Assembly: GCA_039961735.1 (NCBI GenBank)
Contig: JABRVX010000012.1
Coordinates: 1 to 64,000 of the forward strand
DNA: 64,000 nt
Reading direction: 5' to 3'
Origin: Fimbriimonadia bacterium
GTDB lineage: Bacteria; Armatimonadota; Fimbriimonadia; Fimbriimonadales; JABRVX01
Shown: positions 1 to 8,161 of the stretch, in pieces
How positions within the stretch are numbered: the first letter of the stretch is position 1
Layout of the letters: every line of letters starts with the position of its first letter
Program-made: the position numbers and the translations under genes
The notes under the pieces: generated by a model
The model's database searches: none
What the model saw: only the letters and a program-made list of their open reading frames with translations
Told to the model about the DNA's origin: nothing

Positions 1-71
1 AGACGCGAGTAACCACCTGATGAACCAGAGCCAGAGAACGCCAAGGCTGCAGCGACTAAGAACCACATCAT
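1..71 (-). CDS. Possible start of a secreted protein (partial, runs off the window)
   Basis: Reading the minus strand from tandem ATG codons at 71 and 68 gives about 23 open codons to the window edge. They begin Met-Met-Trp-Phe-Leu, followed by a short Ala/Leu/Val run and then Gly/Ser-rich residues, which resembles a signal peptide. It would be divergent from the gene at 180. No clear Shine-Dalgarno sequence is visible upstream, and the fragment is too short to identify. It could be chance. Confidence 0.3.
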   Translation of the reverse strand, partial: MMWFLVAAALAFSGSGSSGGYSR

Positions 72-179
72 GCCGCTAGCTTACCCGTGGGGTCACGGCC
101 CTCCCAACAGGTCGAAACCGACTCGGGTCGAATGTCCATGCATAGGCCGACACCGACCGGCCGGTAGAGGAGAGAACGC

Positions 180-1562
180 ATGCTCACTTTCATTGCTATG
201 GCCTTGGTCACGAGCGCCCAGGCGCCGCGAATCCATTCCGTGACAGACATCTCGCACGAGTTCACGTTCTATATGGACGGCCGCTTTCACGGCCAATACA
301 TCGGCGAGAACGGCGTGGACGTTCGCAACTGGGGCTCGCTCTGGAAGCAGGACCTGGAGAACGCCAACCTGCTCGTGCTGAGCAGCGGGCAGACGAGGGT
401 GGACTACGACGCACGGTCCATCGCGCACGTGAGAGCGTTCGCGCAGGGTGGCGGGGGTGTGGTCATCCTCTCCGACCAGATCGGGGTCGAACCGGTGAGC
501 ATTCAGAAGCTGGTGAAGGCTTTCGGCGCCGAGTTCTTGGCCGAGCGCGCAAAGCAACCCCTCATCGCAGACAAATCGCTCGCGGCGGACAAGGTGGAGT
601 TCTACGGTGGCGGGGTGCTGAAGCTCGGCCCAGGATGGAAGACCTTGGTGCAAGATGCGGCCGACAAGCCGGTTCTAGCACGGCGGACCTACGGAAAGGG
701 CCACGTACTCGTCGGCATCCGCGGGCTCTTCGGCAACCGTCCCGACGCGAGCGACCCCATCAACGCGACTTGGGTGAAGCCGCTGCTGCTGGACCTAGCG
801 AAGGGAAAGAAGGTGGACCCGCAAAAGCCGCTGCAGGGGCAGTTTGCAGAGCTCACGCAGCAGGTCGGCCCTCTCACCGTCGAGTTCAGTGAAGGGATGA
901 AGCCCTTTGCAGACATGATCACCAAGGAGTACCTGGAGGTCAGACCCCATCTAGTCGCTATCACTGGGGTGGAACCTTCGCCCGGCATGATCGGCAGGCT
1001 GCTGTTGCTCCCGACGGGCGGTGGCGGCTTCTCCAGCGGCGAGCGGATTGCCATCGGCGCATGGTGGGGCGACTACCCGAAGAACCGTTACCCGATGATA
1101 GAGCTGATCGGACACGAGGCCGGGCATTCGTGGGTGCTCCCCTACGCCGAGCCCGTGTGGAACGAGCCCATCGCCACCTATCTGGGCATTCAGGTGGGCA
1201 GGCGCATGGGCATGCCCGAGGCCGACGAGACGCTGAAGAAAGCCATCGAGCGGGCGCGGGCCAAGGACCCCGACTTCACGGCTGTGGACATCAAGAAACC
1301 CGATGCGCCGAACGAGGTCGTCTGGGGCAAGACGTTCTACATCTTCGAGGAGCTGGAGGCCAAATACGGCCCGGGCGCTATTGCAAAGTACTTCCGTGAG
1401 AAGAGGCAGACCCTGAAGCCCGGAAGGTCTGGTTACACGCTCGACGACTGCGTCGCCGTGTGGAGCAGGGCGGTAGGCGAGGACTTGTTCCCGTGGTTCC
1501 GGTCCCTGGGCATTTCGGTGTCTGCAGAAGCAACGGACATCCCCATTCTCAAGAATTCGTAA
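180..1562 (+). CDS. Secreted gluzincin-like metallopeptidase with N-terminal ThuA/GATase-like region
   Basis: A 460-residue protein with a short hydrophobic signal peptide ending near residue 15 (ALVTSAQA). Residues about 50-210 look like a glutamine-amidotransferase/ThuA-type Rossmann region (LLVLSSG, GGGVVILSD). The second half holds a zinc-peptidase signature, HEAGH at 312-316, with a plausible third ligand Glu329 in WNEPIA, the spacing of gluzincins (M60- or M1-like). It is probably an exported or surface hydrolase; the substrate cannot be told. GAGGAG about 8 bases before the ATG supports the start. The exact peptidase family is uncertain; the HExxH motif and signal peptide are seen directly. 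Confidence 0.82.
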   Translation: MLTFIAMALVTSAQAPRIHSVTDISHEFTFYMDGRFHGQYIGENGVDVRNWGSLWKQDLENANLLVLSSGQTRVDYDARSIAHVRAFAQGGGGVVILSDQIGVEPVSIQKLVKAFGAEFLAERAKQPLIADKSLAADKVEFYGGGVLKLGPGWKTLVQDAADKPVLARRTYGKGHVLVGIRGLFGNRPDASDPINATWVKPLLLDLAKGKKVDPQKPLQGQFAELTQQVGPLTVEFSEGMKPFADMITKEYLEVRPHLVAITGVEPSPGMIGRLLLLPTGGGGFSSGERIAIGAWWGDYPKNRYPMIELIGHEAGHSWVLPYAEPVWNEPIATYLGIQVGRRMGMPEADETLKKAIERARAKDPDFTAVDIKKPDAPNEVVWGKTFYIFEELEAKYGPGAIAKYFREKRQTLKPGRSGYTLDDCVAVWSRAVGEDLFPWFRSLGISVSAEATDIPILKNS

Positions 1563-1664
1563 CTGGAACGTGCATTCTCGCACGGATCGGGTTATTATGT
1601 GTGTGGATGTGCAGGCACCGACGCGGCGCGCGTACGAGCCTCCGCGCGCCATAGGAGGTTGAAC

Positions 1665-2987
1665 ATGAAAGCAGTTGCCCTCGCCGCTACGCTCGCTGCG
1701 CTAGCCTGCTTCGGCACCCCCGAGCAGGACATCGTCAACGCCATCTCCGCCGATAGGATGATGGACAACATCAAGTACCTTAGCGGAGCCACCTCCTCGA
1801 TCAAGACACGATACACACCTTCGAGCGGGTGTTTTGCCGCAGCCAACTGGACGAAGGCGTGGTTCGAATCGCTCGGTTACACAGTAACCCTGCAGACGTG
1901 GGGCACCGTGGACGGTTATCCTGCGGCGCCGAACGTAATCGCCCGCAAGCCGGGAACGAACGGGACGAATCAGGTTTTCGTCATCTGTGCACACTTGGAT
2001 TCCGTCTCGAACCAGAACTGGACGAACGCGCCCGGCGCAGACGACAACGCCTCGGGCAGCGCGATCGTAATGGAAGCGGCGCTCCTCCTGCAGAACTACC
2101 CCACTGAGTACGCGGTCGAGTTCGTGCTGTTCACCGGGGAGGAGCAGTGGATGCTGGGTAGCAGCTACTACGTGCAGAACCCCGGCGGCAGGCAGTTTCT
2201 AGGAGCTATCAACTGCGACATGACAGCATACGAGAAGAACCCCGGTACCCCGATCGTGGTCGCACAGTGCAACTACATCTATCCTCTCGCGGATCTGGTG
2301 GCGCAGCTCAGCCAATACTACAACCCCGGCCGAGCGGTGGCAAGACACGAGCAGTGCCCGAGTGATCAGTGGGCGTTCGGCTACGCCGGCATCCCCAACT
2401 GCATGGTAGCCGAGGCTACGGCCGACCAAATATGGGGTGGCTCCAATCCTAACTACCATAGGACCACGGACACGTGGGACTACCTGCACCCGCAGTTCCA
2501 GCGTGAGTGCGCCATAGCGGCGATTGCAGGAATCGCTCACCTTGCCAACGTGTCGAATGGCATGGCAGCAGTGCTGATGCCGGAGTACGTCGGTGACCGC
2601 TCCGCGGTTACGGTAGAGGTCCAGCTTCGAGAGCCGGGACAGACGCAGACCGTCGGCCTCTTCTACCTGCCGCTGACTACCGCTGGCACCTTCGAGCTGC
2701 CGGACGACATCCCCGCCGGTACGTGGGACATAGCGGTGAAGGCACCGGGCTGGCTGCGTAGCGTCGCGGCGACCGTCAGCGTCCCGAGCCCACTGGGTGT
2801 AACGGTCTTGCTGAAGCCGGGCGATGCTAACAATGATAATCGGGTGGACATGTCGGACCTGAATGCGGTGCTTCTCGCTTTCGGCACCGTTGGTTCGCCG
2901 CACACGGACATAGATGGCGACGGGGCGGTGGCACTCGGCGATCTGAACTTGGTACTGGTCTCCTTCGGGGAGCAGGGAGAGCCGTAG
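1665..2987 (+). CDS. Secreted M28 aminopeptidase with C-terminal dockerin-type repeats
   Basis: A 440-residue zinc aminopeptidase of the M28 (PF04389) type. The start at 1665 is chosen because AGGAGG lies 7 bases upstream and a signal peptide follows directly (MKAVALAATLAALACFG); an upstream in-frame start at 1599 would bury that signal. The two-zinc site is legible: His110 (AHLDS), Asp126/Asp127 (ADDNASG), Glu159-Glu160 (GEEQW), Asp185 and His265. The last 60 residues contain two calcium-binding loops (GDANNDNRVDMSDLN and DIDGDGAVALGDLN), a dockerin-like pair also found in the protein at 50232. It probably degrades peptides outside the cytoplasm; whether the dockerin pair docks to anything is unknown. 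Confidence 0.9.
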   Translation: MKAVALAATLAALACFGTPEQDIVNAISADRMMDNIKYLSGATSSIKTRYTPSSGCFAAANWTKAWFESLGYTVTLQTWGTVDGYPAAPNVIARKPGTNGTNQVFVICAHLDSVSNQNWTNAPGADDNASGSAIVMEAALLLQNYPTEYAVEFVLFTGEEQWMLGSSYYVQNPGGRQFLGAINCDMTAYEKNPGTPIVVAQCNYIYPLADLVAQLSQYYNPGRAVARHEQCPSDQWAFGYAGIPNCMVAEATADQIWGGSNPNYHRTTDTWDYLHPQFQRECAIAAIAGIAHLANVSNGMAAVLMPEYVGDRSAVTVEVQLREPGQTQTVGLFYLPLTTAGTFELPDDIPAGTWDIAVKAPGWLRSVAATVSVPSPLGVTVLLKPGDANNDNRVDMSDLNAVLLAFGTVGSPHTDIDGDGAVALGDLNLVLVSFGEQGEP

Positions 2988-3188
2988 CACTCTAGAGACA
3001 CGTGTGCGCATGCGGCCGTCGAGGGTGTGCCATGCCATCGGATGGTGCTGACATGCGAACCCGAGCCAGGGCGTTGAGAAGGCTGTCAGAGCCCCGACTC
3101 TCGGCTGCAGAGAGTACTCTCCCGCGATAGGTTGCGCGTGGATGGCAACTGCAACGTCTAGGCATCCACTCGGACTCTTGCAAACGAC

Positions 3189-3216
3189 GGGGCGCGGGCG
3201 GTTTCGCCCGCGCCCC
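3189..3216. terminator. Bidirectional terminator hairpin between convergent genes
   Basis: Perfect 12-bp GC stem (GGGGCGCGGGCG / CGCCCGCGCCCC) with a 4-base loop. It lies between the plus-strand peptidase gene and the convergent peroxidase gene. A second perfect palindrome, GCTTGGCGCCAAGC, sits at 3231-3244 just beyond the peroxidase stop codon. Neither has a long T tract, so efficiency is uncertain. Confidence 0.6.
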
Positions 3217-3245
3217 TCTCCGACCACGGCGCTTGGCGCCAAGCA

Positions 3246-4388
3246 CTAGGGTGATAAGACGTAGCCGTCGGACAGCGTCGTCATAAACGCGACGATCGCG
3301 TCCTCCTCTTCGTCAGTAAGCCCCAAGTTCCCGAGCTCATCCACGTTTACGTTCTCGGGTACCTCCGGCGGAGGCCATCCCGCTCCGGGCACATCCCTAG
3401 TGTTGTAAAAGTGCACGATCTCCTTCAGCGACTTGAAGAAGCCGTTGTGACCATAGGCCTTGACGAACCCAGGATAGGGCCGCTTGTCTACGTTGCGCAG
3501 GGTAGGTACCTTCATCAGGCCTTTGTCCTGATCTCGCCCCGTGGTCCAGTAGAGCCCCAGATCTACCCATGCCGCTCCGAGCGGGTTGATGCTCTTCGGC
3601 ATCTTGTAGAACGGGTTCGCTGGGTTGCGTGGTATGCCTAGGTTGTCATAGGTGTAGTCGGTGAAAAGAGCTTTGTCCGCATAGGGGCCAGGTGTGCTCG
3701 GATGGCACTCGGCGCACTTGCCCTTGCCCTCGAACAGCTCCTTGCCCCACAGTTCCTGCGGAGTCAGGTCTACCAGTCCCATCTGGTAATAGTCGAACTT
3801 CGATGTGAACTGGTCCGACTCGGGCGACGCCTCGTAAGCCGCAATCGCCGTCGCGATGCGGTGATATGTTCCGTCTACGTCCTTCACGTAGTCGAGCGAG
3901 TCGGGTCCGAACACATCTCTGAACAGCATCGCGTAGCCGGAGTGCGCTACTGCGATACACACCTTCTTTGCGTTCGGGTTGTTCTGCTCGAGCGGGTTCA
4001 GGAATGGCCCCTTCGCCTGCTCGACGAGGTCGCTGGCTCGCCCGTCCCAGAACTGCCCACCGATGTACATATCCTCATCCGGATCGTAGTGAAACGGGGG
4101 ACTAAAGGACGCGTACGCCGAAGTCGGTGGCTTTCGGTTTCCGAACCGGGTGTGCACCGCGCCTGGGTACACGACGGTGGTAGCGTTGATATCAGATATC
4201 GGGCCGGTGAACCCCGCCTCGGGGGCATGGCATGCCGCGCAGGACTGCCCCGGCGGTGTGGAGAGGTTGGTGTCGAAGAAGAGGTTCTTGCCGAGATCCT
4301 CGACCGGAGTGAGGGTCGCTATCCCGATGCTGGCGAGTGCGAGCGAGCTGACCAAGATCGCACTCGCAGCGGGAAGATTGCGTATCAT
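3246..4388 (-). CDS. Dihaem cytochrome c peroxidase (MauG/CcpA family)
   Basis: A 380-residue exported protein with a hydrophobic leader (residues 8-26) and two haem c attachment motifs, CAACH at 50-54 and CAECH at 225-229, spaced as in bacterial dihaem cytochrome c peroxidases. The conserved segment GLMKVPTLRNV follows the second haem, as in the family. It would reduce hydrogen peroxide with electrons from c-type cytochromes in the periplasm; a MauG-like oxidising role on a protein substrate cannot be excluded. GGGAGG lies upstream of the ATG at 4388. It stands alone and converges on the M28 peptidase gene. Confidence 0.92.
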   Translation of the reverse strand: MIRNLPAASAILVSSLALASIGIATLTPVEDLGKNLFFDTNLSTPPGQSCAACHAPEAGFTGPISDINATTVVYPGAVHTRFGNRKPPTSAYASFSPPFHYDPDEDMYIGGQFWDGRASDLVEQAKGPFLNPLEQNNPNAKKVCIAVAHSGYAMLFRDVFGPDSLDYVKDVDGTYHRIATAIAAYEASPESDQFTSKFDYYQMGLVDLTPQELWGKELFEGKGKCAECHPSTPGPYADKALFTDYTYDNLGIPRNPANPFYKMPKSINPLGAAWVDLGLYWTTGRDQDKGLMKVPTLRNVDKRPYPGFVKAYGHNGFFKSLKEIVHFYNTRDVPGAGWPPPEVPENVNVDELGNLGLTDEEEDAIVAFMTTLSDGYVLSP

Positions 4389-4743
4389 TTTTCGACCTCC
4401 CGATGCAAAACCCTTCGAGCGCGATCACGCCCCTATCCTGGGCCGACGTGCGGCCCGGTCAAGCGTGTGCGCTTCGAGGCCGCATGCGCGGTCATCTGTG
4501 AAGCAGTACCTCTCGATCCGGCCCGGCGATACCGAGCACCAGCCTCGAATCGACGGCTGCTCGTTGACTGCGCTGCAGTCATTCTATCGCTGGGTCACAA
4601 ACCTGGTGTAGGACAAGAGGGTAGCGCACTGTAGGGCAATGCCGCGAGATATGCTGGGCAGGAGAACCGCACTCCAACCCGAATGGGGCGCTTGGCAGGT
4701 GCCGCCAGGCTGCGCGGCACCGAGGCGGCGAGGAGGTGAGCGA
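4389..4743. other. Intergenic region with a leader hairpin before the amidohydrolase
   Basis: This 355-base stretch separates divergent genes and must hold both promoters; no clear -35/-10 pair is visible. Close to its right end is an 8-bp perfect hairpin, GGTGCCGC / GCGGCACC (4698-4705 and 4714-4721), which would sit in the 5' leader just upstream of the ribosome binding site. No known riboswitch was recognised. Confidence 0.4.
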
Positions 4744-6009
4744 ATGGCAGTCACCTACGAATCATTGCGGCAACACGTGGACGCGATCACCCTGGTGGAC
4801 ACGCACGAGCACATCGAGCCCGAGGCAGCCTGGCTGGCGGCTGACGAAGGTCTGGTGGACTTCTCGCGCTTCTTCATGCACTATGCCAGCGTGGACCTCG
4901 TGTCGGCGGGCATGCCCGCGACCGACCTAGAGCGCGTGCGTAGCGCCGACACGCCGCTCGACGACAAGTGGGCTCTTTTCGAGCCTCACTGGGAGAAGGC
5001 GCGTAACACCGCATACTGCCGCGCCGTCGATATGGCCATCCGGCGGCTCTTCGACCTCCCGGGCCTGAGCCGCGACACGTATCGGCCGTTCGCCGAGCGA
5101 ATGCGTGAGTGCCGCAAGCCGGGCTATTACCGTTGGGTGCTGAAGGAGAAGGCCAACATCGCAGTAAGCGTGTTGGATGGAGGCACGCTGGAGGTGGACC
5201 GGGAGCTCTTCGTGCCGGCCATCCGCTTCGACGATCTCGTGTTCGTCCGCAGCCGAGCCGATCTCAAGGCTCGCGAGTCGCAGTGCTGCGTCTCCATCCA
5301 CTCGCCGTACGACCTCGTCAACGCGTTGGAAGCGGAGTTTCAGCGCAACCGGGAAGGGGGCATGGCGTGCGTCAAGTCCGGACTGGCGTACGAGCGCACC
5401 CTCGCCTATGCCAACCCGTCGGAGGCGGAAGCGTGCCGGGCATTCGAGGTCGCTGTGCACAGCGAGGAGCCGGCAGCCTTCGACCAGGTGAAGCCGCTAC
5501 AGGACTATGTGTTCCACCGCCTCGTGCAGTTATGCGTGGAGCACGACGTGCCCATGCAAATACATACGGGGCTACAGGAAGGCAACGGAAACTACCTCGA
5601 GTGGACGAACCCGCTCCACCTAACAGAATTGCTCATGACCTATCCGGGGGGTCGCTTCGACCTGTTCCACGCCGGCTATCCCTACTGGCGAGAGTTGGCG
5701 GCACTCGCCAAGATGTTCCCTGGGGTTCACGCGGACCTCTGCTGGACAAACATCATCACGGCGATCGGCTCGCGCCGCGCGCTCAGCGAGTGGCTGGAGC
5801 TGATTCCGGCGTCCAAAATCTTCGCGTTCGGGGGGGACTACCTGTTCGTAGAGGGAGTAGTGGCGCATGCCGAGATGGCTAGGGAGAACGTTGCGCGAGT
5901 GCTCGCCCAGAAGGTAGAGGATAACTACCTATCGCACGACGATGCGGCCCGGATCGCCACGATGGTGCTGCGTGACAATGCGCGCAGCTTCTTCCGGCTG
6001 GAGTGCTGA
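4744..6009 (+). CDS. Amidohydrolase-family protein (TIM-barrel metal hydrolase)
   Basis: A 421-residue protein. The start at 4744 is preferred over the in-frame upstream ATG at 4639 because GGCGAGGAGGTGAG precedes it and the family begins with this segment; the extra 35 residues are Pro/Arg-rich and unlike the family. Metal-binding signatures are VDTHEHIE near the N terminus (HxH of strand 1), a central VPMQIHTG (strand-5-like His), FDLFHAGYPYW (strand-6-like His) and AFGGDYLFVEG with a late Asp. This matches amidohydrolase_2/uronate-isomerase-like enzymes, which hydrolyse or isomerise small carboxylates. The substrate is unknown. Confidence 0.85.
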   Translation: MAVTYESLRQHVDAITLVDTHEHIEPEAAWLAADEGLVDFSRFFMHYASVDLVSAGMPATDLERVRSADTPLDDKWALFEPHWEKARNTAYCRAVDMAIRRLFDLPGLSRDTYRPFAERMRECRKPGYYRWVLKEKANIAVSVLDGGTLEVDRELFVPAIRFDDLVFVRSRADLKARESQCCVSIHSPYDLVNALEAEFQRNREGGMACVKSGLAYERTLAYANPSEAEACRAFEVAVHSEEPAAFDQVKPLQDYVFHRLVQLCVEHDVPMQIHTGLQEGNGNYLEWTNPLHLTELLMTYPGGRFDLFHAGYPYWRELAALAKMFPGVHADLCWTNIITAIGSRRALSEWLELIPASKIFAFGGDYLFVEGVVAHAEMARENVARVLAQKVEDNYLSHDDAARIATMVLRDNARSFFRLEC

Positions 6010-6062
6010 AGCAGGTGCACGCCCCGTTCGGCAGCGCTCTCGGACGGTAGAATCGGCCCCGC

Positions 6063-6482
6063 ATGAGATACGTGGCCCTGGACATCGGCGAGCGGCGCGT
6101 CGGCATCGCCACCGGAGACACATGCGTCGGCATCGCCTTCCCGCAGCGCGCCCTGGACTTCGGGAGCCACGGCGTGGACCCCGAGGCCCTCGCCGAGGTC
6201 GTCCGGACGCACGAAGCCGATGCTCTCCTGATCGGGTTGCCCCTGAACGCCGACGGTGGCGAGACCCCGCAGTGCCAGCCAATCCGCCGCGCGGCCGAAA
6301 GCTTGGCTGCGCTGACCGGTCTGAAGATAGTCTTTCGCAACGAGGCACTGACGACTGCGAAAGCCGAAGAGTTCATGGTCGAGGCCGGAGCCTCTCGCAA
6401 GCGCCGCGCTGCATCCGGCGACAGCATAGCCGCCGTCGTACTGCTCCAGGAATTGCTGGACGAGCTAGGCCGTGCGACGTAG
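6063..6482 (+). CDS. ruvX: Putative pre-16S rRNA nuclease / Holliday junction resolvase RuvX (YqgF)
   Basis: A 139-residue RNase H-fold protein of the YqgF/RuvX family (PF03652). The first strand has the conserved ALDIGERRVGIA segment with the first catalytic Asp. Later family marks are IGLPLNADG, FRNEALTTAKAEE and the C-terminal DSIAAVVLLQE with the last Asp. In E. coli the family matures the 16S rRNA 5' end. Its stop overlaps the start of mltG by 11 bases, so the two are co-translated. No strong ribosome binding site is visible upstream of the ATG. Confidence 0.93.
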   Translation: MRYVALDIGERRVGIATGDTCVGIAFPQRALDFGSHGVDPEALAEVVRTHEADALLIGLPLNADGGETPQCQPIRRAAESLAALTGLKIVFRNEALTTAKAEEFMVEAGASRKRRAASGDSIAAVVLLQELLDELGRAT

Positions 6483-7464
6483 GCTCGTCCTCGCCCTGGT
6501 AGTCGTAGGTCCAATTGCGCTGGCGGGCGCGTGGTTTGCGTGGGCGCTGTCGCCGGTCGGTGGCACGGGTCACACCGCCTTTCCCGTGCGGGATGGGGAT
6601 GGGTGGTCGGCTGCAATCGAGCGTCTGGCGGAGCGCAAGCTGATTCGTAGCGTGGTAGCCGCGCGAATCTATCTGGCGGCCTCCGGAACGGGACGAAGGC
6701 CACTGCATCCGGGCCAATACGACCTCGCTCCCTCACTTTCGACACCCGCGCTCCTGCGGTCACTTGCAGAGCGCAACACGCTGCTCATCCGAATCACCAT
6801 TCCAGAAGGGCGAAACCAGGCGTGGATCGCGAAGGAGCTGGAGGACAAAGGGATCTGCTCGGAGGCCGAGTTCGCTGCGGTGTGCGCGGAGCCCGAAAAA
6901 GTCAGCAGCACCGCGCACTTCCTGAGGAATGTGAAGACCCTCGAGGGCTATCTGTTTCCCGACACCTACTACTTCCGCCCGAAGACCCGGCCCGAGGACG
7001 TCGCCATGGTGCTTCTGGCCACCTTCTCCCGGAAGATCAATGAAGCGGACATCCCGGCGGACTTCGATCTGCACCGCTTGGTTACTATTGCATCCATGGT
7101 GGAGATGGAAGCCAAGCGGGATGACGAGCGTGCGCTGATTGCCGGTGTCATCGAAGGAAGGCTGAAGAAAGGAATGCCGCTGCAGATCGATGCAACCGTG
7201 CTGTACGGCATCGGAGAGTGGAAGTCTCGAGTCACCTACCGCGACCTGGAGCATCCTTCGCCCTACAACACCTATCGTAACAAAGGGCTTCCGCCGGGAC
7301 CCATCTGCAACCCCGGCCTCGCATCGCTGAAGGCTGCCGCCAAACCCGCCAAGACCGAATACCTCTATTACGTAGCCAAGCCGGACGGTTCTCATCTGTT
7401 CGCGCGCACCTTCGCCGAGCACGTTGCCAATCGGCGCAAGATCGCCGTGGAGCGTGCCCAGTGA
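6472..7464 (+). CDS. mltG: Endolytic murein transglycosylase MltG
   Basis: A 330-residue YceG-family protein (PF02618) starting at GTG 6472 inside the end of ruvX. A single N-terminal membrane anchor (residues 4-26) places it on the outer face of the inner membrane. The LysM-like first domain (ITIPEGRNQAWIAKEL) is followed by the catalytic domain with Glu211 in IASMVEMEAK, the counterpart of the E. coli catalytic glutamate. The family segment THPSPYNTYR is present as EHPSPYNTYR, followed by GLPPGPICNPG. It cleaves nascent glycan strands and so sets their length. Confidence 0.95.
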   Translation: MRRRLVLALVVVGPIALAGAWFAWALSPVGGTGHTAFPVRDGDGWSAAIERLAERKLIRSVVAARIYLAASGTGRRPLHPGQYDLAPSLSTPALLRSLAERNTLLIRITIPEGRNQAWIAKELEDKGICSEAEFAAVCAEPEKVSSTAHFLRNVKTLEGYLFPDTYYFRPKTRPEDVAMVLLATFSRKINEADIPADFDLHRLVTIASMVEMEAKRDDERALIAGVIEGRLKKGMPLQIDATVLYGIGEWKSRVTYRDLEHPSPYNTYRNKGLPPGPICNPGLASLKAAAKPAKTEYLYYVAKPDGSHLFARTFAEHVANRRKIAVERAQ

Positions 7465-8027
7465 ACGACTGCACGTTCTTCGACCGCTCCAAGGCTCCGA
7501 GGCTGCTGCGCCCCTTCTGCCCGAACGTGTACGCGGAGCACGTAAGCGACCTCCAACCGGAGCACCTTTTGGAGCGGGGTATCCGGCACGTCTTCTTGGA
7601 CCTGGACAATACCCTCACCCCTTGGCGGAGCCGGGAGGTCGCAGACGAGGTGGAGGGCTGGTTGGCGAAGGGCCACGCCGCGGGCCTGCGGTTCTGCATC
7701 CTGTCCAACACCCGAAACATGGCAAGGCTGCAGTCGCTATCGGAGATGCTTGAAGTTCCCTACGTACGAGCGCGCATGAAGCCGAGCCGTCGCGGTTTTC
7801 TGCTCGGCATGGAGAGGCTGGGCGCGACGCCGAGGGACTCGGCGATGGTCGGTGACCAGCTTTTCACGGACATTTGGGGCGGAAACCGCGTGGGGATGCT
7901 CACCATCTGGGTTCGGCCGCTTCACCCGCGAGAGTTCCTTGGAACCAAAATCAGCCGCTTGCTGGAGCGCTGCATTCTGCGTTGGGTTCGGCGAGCCGAA
8001 TTGCCCCGAGGCACTCTGTCGACCTAG
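7461..8027 (+). CDS. YqeG-family HAD IIIA-type phosphatase
   Basis: A 188-residue haloacid-dehalogenase phosphatase of the YqeG type. Motif I is DLDNTLTPW, with nucleophile Asp and acid/base Asp; motif II lies in FCILSNTRN, the motif III lysine in RARMKPSRRG, and motif IV in MVGDQLFTDIWGG. It starts at GTG 7461 and shares GTGA with the mltG stop, so it is translationally coupled. YqeG relatives include phosphatidylglycerophosphatase-like enzymes; a lipid-phosphate or nucleotide role is possible. The substrate is not deducible. Confidence 0.9.
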   Translation: MNDCTFFDRSKAPRLLRPFCPNVYAEHVSDLQPEHLLERGIRHVFLDLDNTLTPWRSREVADEVEGWLAKGHAAGLRFCILSNTRNMARLQSLSEMLEVPYVRARMKPSRRGFLLGMERLGATPRDSAMVGDQLFTDIWGGNRVGMLTIWVRPLHPREFLGTKISRLLERCILRWVRRAELPRGTLST

Positions 8028-8161
8028 GTGGGAACCTGCCGATACTAGATGCCGAAGACTCCATGCGAGGACGGACGTTGCGGTCGGGCCCTGCTTGACA
8101 GGCGGAGGGAAGGCTCGGTAGTCTGCGGGCTCGTGCGGGCCGCACCGCCGACGAAAAGAGA

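Noticed and set aside
2199-3242. Long minus-strand open frame opposite the M28 peptidase gene
   Set aside because: It is antisense to a gene with clear motifs, its product is Arg/His-rich with no family, and it spans the terminator.
3702-4634. 310-codon plus-strand open frame opposite the cytochrome peroxidase gene
   Set aside because: It is antisense to the two haem motifs, with a low-complexity Arg/Val product.
4639-4743. Longer N terminus for the amidohydrolase
   Set aside because: There is no ribosome site at 4639, while a strong one precedes 4744, and the extra residues do not resemble the family.
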